A stretch of DNA of 64,000 nucleotides from Erysipelotrichaceae bacterium (GTDB lineage: Bacteria > Bacillota_I > Bacilli_A > Erysipelotrichales > Erysipelotrichaceae), in NCBI GenBank assembly GCA_003543215.1, contig DPJD01000001.1:767068-831067 (forward strand), in the 5' to 3' direction. This document shows positions 60,729-64,000 of this stretch, piece by piece. Numbering within the stretch: the stretch's first letter is position 1; every line of letters starts with the position of its first letter. The position numbers were made by a program, and so were the translations under genes. The notes under the pieces are model-generated. The model ran no database searches, was not told the DNA's origin, and saw nothing but the letters and a program-made list of their open reading frames with translations.

Positions 60729-60768
60729 TGACTGTTATTGATTGTTTATGATTGTTTATGACTATTTA
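60729..60768 (-). promoter_or_regulatory. FruR operator A, four 10-bp tandem repeats
   Basis: On the plus strand the units are TGACTGTTAT, TGATTGTTTA, TGATTGTTTA and TGACTATTTA, in exact 10-base steps. They span about +1 to +40 of the fru transcript, fitting repression by the DeoR-type protein encoded in the operon. Confidence 0.75.
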
Positions 60769-60775
60769 CAATTCT

Positions 60776-60803
60776 ATTTTAGTTAATAAAAAGAATATGT
60801 CAA
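60776..60803 (-). promoter_or_regulatory. fru promoter
   Basis: A consensus TTGACA (60798-60803), 16 bases, TAAAAT (60776-60781). The -35 lies in the loop and arm of the preceding terminator hairpin. Confidence 0.75.
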
Positions 60804-60814
60804 GCATATTCTTT
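60790..60814 (-). terminator. Terminator of the ABC exporter unit, containing the fru -35
   Basis: AAAGAATATG (60790-60799) pairs with CATATTCTTT (60805-60814) over a five-base loop. A short T-rich stretch follows on the minus strand. It ends the B12-binding/LolCDE-like unit. Confidence 0.65.
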
Positions 60815-60820
60815 ATTATT

Positions 60821-60850
60821 TGATTGTTTATGACTGTTTTTGATTACTTC
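60821..60850 (-). promoter_or_regulatory. FruR operator B
   Basis: TGATTGTTTA, TGACTGTTTT and a degenerate TGATTACTTC follow in 10-base steps, overlapping the ABC ATPase stop. It is about 52 to 81 bases before the fru start, so a loop to operator A is possible. Confidence 0.65.
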
Positions 60851-61533
60851 TTACGAACATCCATTAAAATTCGACCATCTTTGATTTCAATGATGCGATC
60901 TGTCTTCTCTGCCACACTCTGATCATGAGTGATGATGATGAATGTTGTCTGATATTTCTTATTGATCATACGCATTAGATCATAGATCTGTTCAGTCGTA
61001 TCGGAATCCAAATTCCCTGTAGGTTCATCCGCAAGAATAATGGCCGCTTGATTCATCAAAGCTCGAGCGATGGCAGTGCGCTGTTGCTGACCACCAGACA
61101 TTTGTGTCGCTAAGTTATTTTTAACTTTACTCAAGCCAACCAACTCAATCAATTCTTCCGCACGAGCCAACACTTCTTTATCGATTTTCTTGCCCAGAAT
61201 ACGGACTGGCATCAAGATGTTCTCCAAAGCTGTAAACTCTGGTAATAAATAATGGAATTGGAAGATGAAACCAAGATTCTCATTCCTTAACTTAGACAAG
61301 GCATTTGCATTCAATGACTTCGTATTCTTACCATTGATGATGATGTCCCCATCCGTAGGACGATCCAAAGTTCCCAAGATGTTAAGTAAAGTACTTTTAC
61401 CGCTACCCGACTGACCAATGATGGAATTGAAACTTCCACGCTCAAAGCTCAGGTCAAGTCCAAATAGCACTTGCGTCTTAATCTTATCCCCATAGAACTT
61501 CGTAATATTTTTTAGTTCAAGTATGTTATCCAT
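60844..61533 (-). CDS. LolD-type ABC ATPase
   Basis: This 229-residue ATPase has Walker A GQSGSGKSTLL near residue 40, signature MSGGQQQRTAIARAL near 138 and Walker B IILADEPTGNLDSD near 162. The ATG at 61533 overlaps the permease stop by eight bases; the frame reads five codons further upstream from a TTG, which I do not use. It pairs with the LolC/E-like permease before it. Confidence 0.92.
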   Translation of the reverse strand: MDNILELKNITKFYGDKIKTQVLFGLDLSFERGSFNSIIGQSGSGKSTLLNILGTLDRPTDGDIIINGKNTKSLNANALSKLRNENLGFIFQFHYLLPEFTALENILMPVRILGKKIDKEVLARAEELIELVGLSKVKNNLATQMSGGQQQRTAIARALMNQAAIILADEPTGNLDSDTTEQIYDLMRMINKKYQTTFIIITHDQSVAEKTDRIIEIKDGRILMDVRKK

Positions 61534-62665
61534 TTCGAATGACCTCAATTGGGCTCAACTTCTTAGAACGTTGAGCAGGTATGAAAGATGCAAGTAAAGC
61601 TGATAGGATGGCGATTGAGCCTGAAAATGCGATGAACACAGGATCAAAAGCGATAGGAATCAAAGCACTGCCATCGGGATTGCGCGCAAAGGTCGTAAAG
61701 GAAAGCAGTAATGCCACTCCAAACAAGACACCCAAAATGGCACCCCAGAACCCCAGCAATAAGCCTTGAAACAAGAAAATCCAACTCGCTGTTTTATCCG
61801 TGATCCCCATGGCTTTTAGAATACCGATTTGTTTTGATTTCTGTAAGACGGTAATCGCAAGCACACTCGCAATTCCTAAGACCACTGAAACCAAGACAAA
61901 GACCTGAATCATGATGCTTGAAATGCTTTGTCCATTCAAACCACTTAATAAATCTTCATTTTGTTCCTTCCAATTCACGACTTTCAAATTCTGTTCATCC
62001 ACAACCGCAAATGTTTTGATTCCTTCTGCCAAGACATCCGCTTCAAATACATCTTCAACTTGAATCGCAATGGATGTGAGCTCATCATTCAACCCAAATA
62101 AACTTTGTGCAGTGGGCAATGTAGACAAAACCCATGAGTTATTAATTGAATCCACTTTGAGATCAACGATGCCGACAATCTTCACATCGACGTTTTTATT
62201 CGTTATGGTTCTTAACGTGAATTCATCATTTAGCGTTACATTTAACTTTTCTGCAAGTCCAGATCCAAGGATGACCTCATTCTTTAAGGACGGTAGTTTA
62301 CCTTCAATCAATTTATCACTTAATTTATACAGTTTATCCCCATCAGCACTCAAACCTCTGAGCAATACCGAGGCATCATCCTCGTCAGTTAAAGCGAAAG
62401 CGGGTCCTTCCGCTTGATAAGCGACAGCTGTAAACGAACCTCCATCGATGTCAAACTCTTTAAAACTTAACTCTTCTTCTTGTGTAATCGTGATATGAGG
62501 GGTACTTCCAACTGTTTTATCAATCAAGCTATCCTGTAATCCCATGATTAATAAACCAATGAAGATTTGGACCGAAACTCCAATGGCGATTCCCACTGCT
62601 ATTAAAATCGTTTGACCTTTGTTATAGCCGAGAAAACGTTTTGCGATCGAGTATGCGAGTTTCAT
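61526..62665 (-). CDS. LolC/E-like ABC permease
   Basis: This 379-residue permease has one N-terminal segment (residues 15-42), an extracellular MacB-type domain (45-245) and three C-terminal segments. The FtsX motif is KQIGILKAMGITDKTASWIFLFQGLLLG near residue 285. The family extracts lipoproteins in Gram-negatives; in Gram-positives it is linked to peptide export or envelope stress. It overlaps the B12-binding gene as ATGA, so the two are made together. Confidence 0.88.
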   Translation of the reverse strand: MKLAYSIAKRFLGYNKGQTILIAVGIAIGVSVQIFIGLLIMGLQDSLIDKTVGSTPHITITQEEELSFKEFDIDGGSFTAVAYQAEGPAFALTDEDDASVLLRGLSADGDKLYKLSDKLIEGKLPSLKNEVILGSGLAEKLNVTLNDEFTLRTITNKNVDVKIVGIVDLKVDSINNSWVLSTLPTAQSLFGLNDELTSIAIQVEDVFEADVLAEGIKTFAVVDEQNLKVVNWKEQNEDLLSGLNGQSISSIMIQVFVLVSVVLGIASVLAITVLQKSKQIGILKAMGITDKTASWIFLFQGLLLGFWGAILGVLFGVALLLSFTTFARNPDGSALIPIAFDPVFIAFSGSIAILSALLASFIPAQRSKKLSPIEVIRNG

Positions 62666-63294
62666 GCATTCACTCCTAAGTAATGCTTCAGATCACTTAA
62701 ATCATGTGTGATCAAAACATCATGCTTGATTAGCACTTCTGAATTCACATCTAAACCACGTCCACCTGCGACTAAAGTCACTTCAGGGAAATACTCTTTA
62801 ACATCCACAACGGTTTGAAGCGCTTTGGATAGATTGTAGTAATTGGTGACACTGATAGCCACGACATCCAATTTCAATGTTTTGATCATGTCCAAGAATT
62901 CCAAACGAGGCGTGTCTCTACCCACGAAATACGTTTCATAACCCATCATACGTAGATAATCACTGACCATACGTGCTCCAAGTTCATGTTGCTCGCCATC
63001 TGGACACACGATGGCAGCTCTTTTATTGAGATTGATTTTTCGTTGTTTCAACACAAAAGGATAGGTCATTTCGATTATGGTTCTAACAATTGAGGATTGA
63101 ATATGTTCTTTCCAAATTTTGTGTGTTGGATCCGTTTCCTTATCCGTCAATACGGATAATGCCTTGCGTAATACATTTTCATACAAGTCTTCGATGCTTA
63201 TCAATTCTGTTGCTAATGCATCATGCGCCAAACCTATGCAACGTTCTTGATCCAGTGCCTGAAATGCACGATTGAATTCTTCATATAGTGGCAT
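62662..63294 (-). CDS. Stand-alone cobalamin-binding domain protein
   Basis: This 210-residue protein has a helical N-terminal module (residues 1-85) with HKIWKEHIQSS near 60, then a Rossmann-like B12 domain. The cobalamin-ligand motif is DGEQHELGARM near residue 100 (E-x-H-x2-G), followed by AISVTNYYNL near 145 and VAGGRG near 178. No methyltransferase, mutase or DNA-binding domain is attached. The pairing with an ABC exporter by ATGA overlap suggests that it controls or serves that system. Its ligand and output are unknown. Confidence 0.8.
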   Translation of the reverse strand: MPLYEEFNRAFQALDQERCIGLAHDALATELISIEDLYENVLRKALSVLTDKETDPTHKIWKEHIQSSIVRTIIEMTYPFVLKQRKINLNKRAAIVCPDGEQHELGARMVSDYLRMMGYETYFVGRDTPRLEFLDMIKTLKLDVVAISVTNYYNLSKALQTVVDVKEYFPEVTLVAGGRGLDVNSEVLIKHDVLITHDLSDLKHYLGVNA

Positions 63295-63330
63295 GTGTAC
63301 CCCCTTTTAGTTAAGCTTATTAACAATTAA

Positions 63331-63359
63331 ACTCTAGCATTAAACACATCGCTTTTCAA
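63331..63359 (-). promoter_or_regulatory. Promoter of the B12-binding/ABC unit
   Basis: TTGAAA (63354-63359), 17 bases, then TGC TAGAGT with hexamer 63331-63336 on the minus strand. AAGGGGG stands before the ATG. No cobalamin riboswitch is seen in the short leader. Confidence 0.55.
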
Positions 63360-63371
63360 ATTGTATGCATT

Positions 63372-63396
63372 AAAAAACCTTAGCATTGCTAAGGTT
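63372..63396 (-). terminator. Transketolase terminator
   Basis: AACCTTAGC (63376-63384) pairs with GCTAAGGTT (63388-63396), followed by a T-run on the minus strand. The stop codon is in the stem. Confidence 0.85.
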
Positions 63397-64000
63397 AGAT
63401 TGAATTCATGACTGTATTGTAAATATCTTTAGCTGTTAAGCCATATTTCTCGATCAAAGCAGCCGGTGTACCACTCTCACCAAAGGTGTCATTGACTGCG
63501 ACCATCGCCATCTTAGTTGGATGATTCTTGCTCAAGGTTTCCGCAACCGCTGAACCCAAACCACCAAACTTCGAGTGTTCTTCACAGGTCACGACCAGTT
63601 TGGAACGTTGAGCATATTTTAAGATAAGTGCTTCATCCAAAGGTTTGATCGTATGGATATTGATGACAGAAACTTCGATGCCTTGTTCAGCCAACAAGGC
63701 GGAAGCTTTCATCGCTTCTTGAACCATCATGCCCGTGGCGATGAGCGTGATGTCTTTGCCTTCACGAAGAACGACGCCTTTACCCAATTCAAATTTGTAA
63801 TCTTCACTGTTTACTGTCTCTACAGCTGATCTCCCTAAACGCACATAACACGGTCCATCGAATTCACTGATGGCTCTGATCATCTGTTTCGTTTCGATGT
63901 CATCACTGGGTTGTAGAACCGTCATGCCAGGAATACTGCGCATCAAAGCGATGTCTTCAATGGATTGATGGGAGGCCCCATCCTCACCCAAGGTGATCCC
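63395..64000 (-). CDS. Transketolase C-terminal part (partial)
   Basis: This frame enters from the right edge and ends at 63395, so only the last 201 codons are seen. GITLGEDGASHQSIEDIALMRSIPG and the C-terminal transketolase domain (LIATGMMVQEAMKA, VINIHTIKPLDEALI, TCEEHSKFGGLGSAVAE) are clear. In many Bacillota transketolase-like proteins are split into N and C subunits; this may be the C subunit or the end of a full-length one. What is seen is intact. Confidence 0.92.
   Translation of the reverse strand, partial: GITLGEDGASHQSIEDIALMRSIPGMTVLQPSDDIETKQMIRAISEFDGPCYVRLGRSAVETVNSEDYKFELGKGVVLREGKDITLIATGMMVQEAMKASALLAEQGIEVSVINIHTIKPLDEALILKYAQRSKLVVTCEEHSKFGGLGSAVAETLSKNHPTKMAMVAVNDTFGESGTPAALIEKYGLTAKDIYNTVMNSI

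Noticed and set aside
60716..60843. CcpA cre site in the fru control region
   Set aside because: I looked for TGWAANCGNTNWCA-type sequences here and found none; the repeats are of a different kind.
62662..63294. CarH-like light sensor by analogy
   Set aside because: CarH photoreceptors have a W-x9-EH motif and a MerR DNA-binding domain; here the spacing is W-K-E-H and no DNA-binding domain exists, so I claim only cobalamin binding.
1..64000. tRNA, rRNA, CRISPR arrays, insertion sequences, prophage and integration sites
   Set aside because: None is visible on reading; no clover-leaf-like repeats, no transposase or integrase frames, no regularly spaced direct repeats longer than about 10 bases.

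Overview
The window looks like a core-genome stretch of a low-to-moderate GC Gram-positive bacterium (Bacillota). The signs are two T-box leaders, DivIVA/SepF division genes, PASTA proteins, a fused SecDF, an OpuC-type osmoprotectant importer, a DeoR-type fru operon and good AGGAGG ribosome sites. UGA is used as a stop, so this is not the mycoplasma code. Sporulation genes are absent where bacilli and clostridia often carry them. My best guess, from gene order and content only, is an Erysipelotrichia-like lineage. I see no tRNA, rRNA, IS element, prophage or CRISPR array, and no gene-free stretch over about 300 bases. Almost everything lies on the minus strand; the plus-strand genes are mostly isolated singletons.

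Layout, left to right. 1-8261: secDF (cut by the left edge) and comN, then the division and cell-wall cluster, transcribed right to left as mraZ, rsmH, ftsL, a PASTA-bearing PBP, mraY, murD. Four 10-bp-phased MraZ boxes overlap its promoter. 8435-12015: rpmF/yceD, a lipase-like hydrolase, tmcAL and yebC. 12043-20956: T-box-controlled pheST and ileS, a SpoU methyltransferase, divIVA, sepF and hpf. 21049-25509: a four-gene operon of alanine dehydrogenase, a DUF2779 nuclease-like protein, a zinc phospholipase-like protein and a dipeptidase. 25635-31872: a flavodiiron protein, a MurT/GatD-like pair, a small membrane protein and the spermidine genes speD-speE.

32412-43036 is a 13-gene fatty acid operon (acpP, accB, accC, accD, accA, fabH, fabK, a second FabK-like gene, fabD, fabG, fabF, fabZ, plsC), mostly with overlapping starts and stops. 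It is flanked by a phosphopantetheinyl transferase (activates ACP) and a biotin ligase (activates AccB). 44095-49335: a group B-like [FeFe] hydrogenase with a Rex-like operator, an aldo/keto reductase, a Cof-type phosphatase, Ppx/GppA, a class I amidotransferase-type peptidase and a thioredoxin. 49531-52782: an OpuC-type ABC importer. 52866-57070: an oxidoreductase and an operon of MacB-like ABC exporter plus a kinase-less PASTA membrane protein. 57173-60715: the fru operon, with operators made of 10-bp tandem repeats on both sides of its promoter. 60844-64000: a B12-binding protein in operon with a LolCDE-like ABC exporter, and the end of a transketolase.

The most interesting points are these. 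(1) The MurT/GatD-like pair has a GatD without its catalytic Cys and His, which suggests chemistry other than glutamine-dependent amidation of lipid II. (2) Several monocistronic genes have a -10 box six or seven bases before an ATG with no Shine-Dalgarno, so they are probably leaderless. (3) The MacB/PASTA operon sits behind an activator-type direct repeat. (4) Promoters are repeatedly nested in or beside terminators of the gene before.
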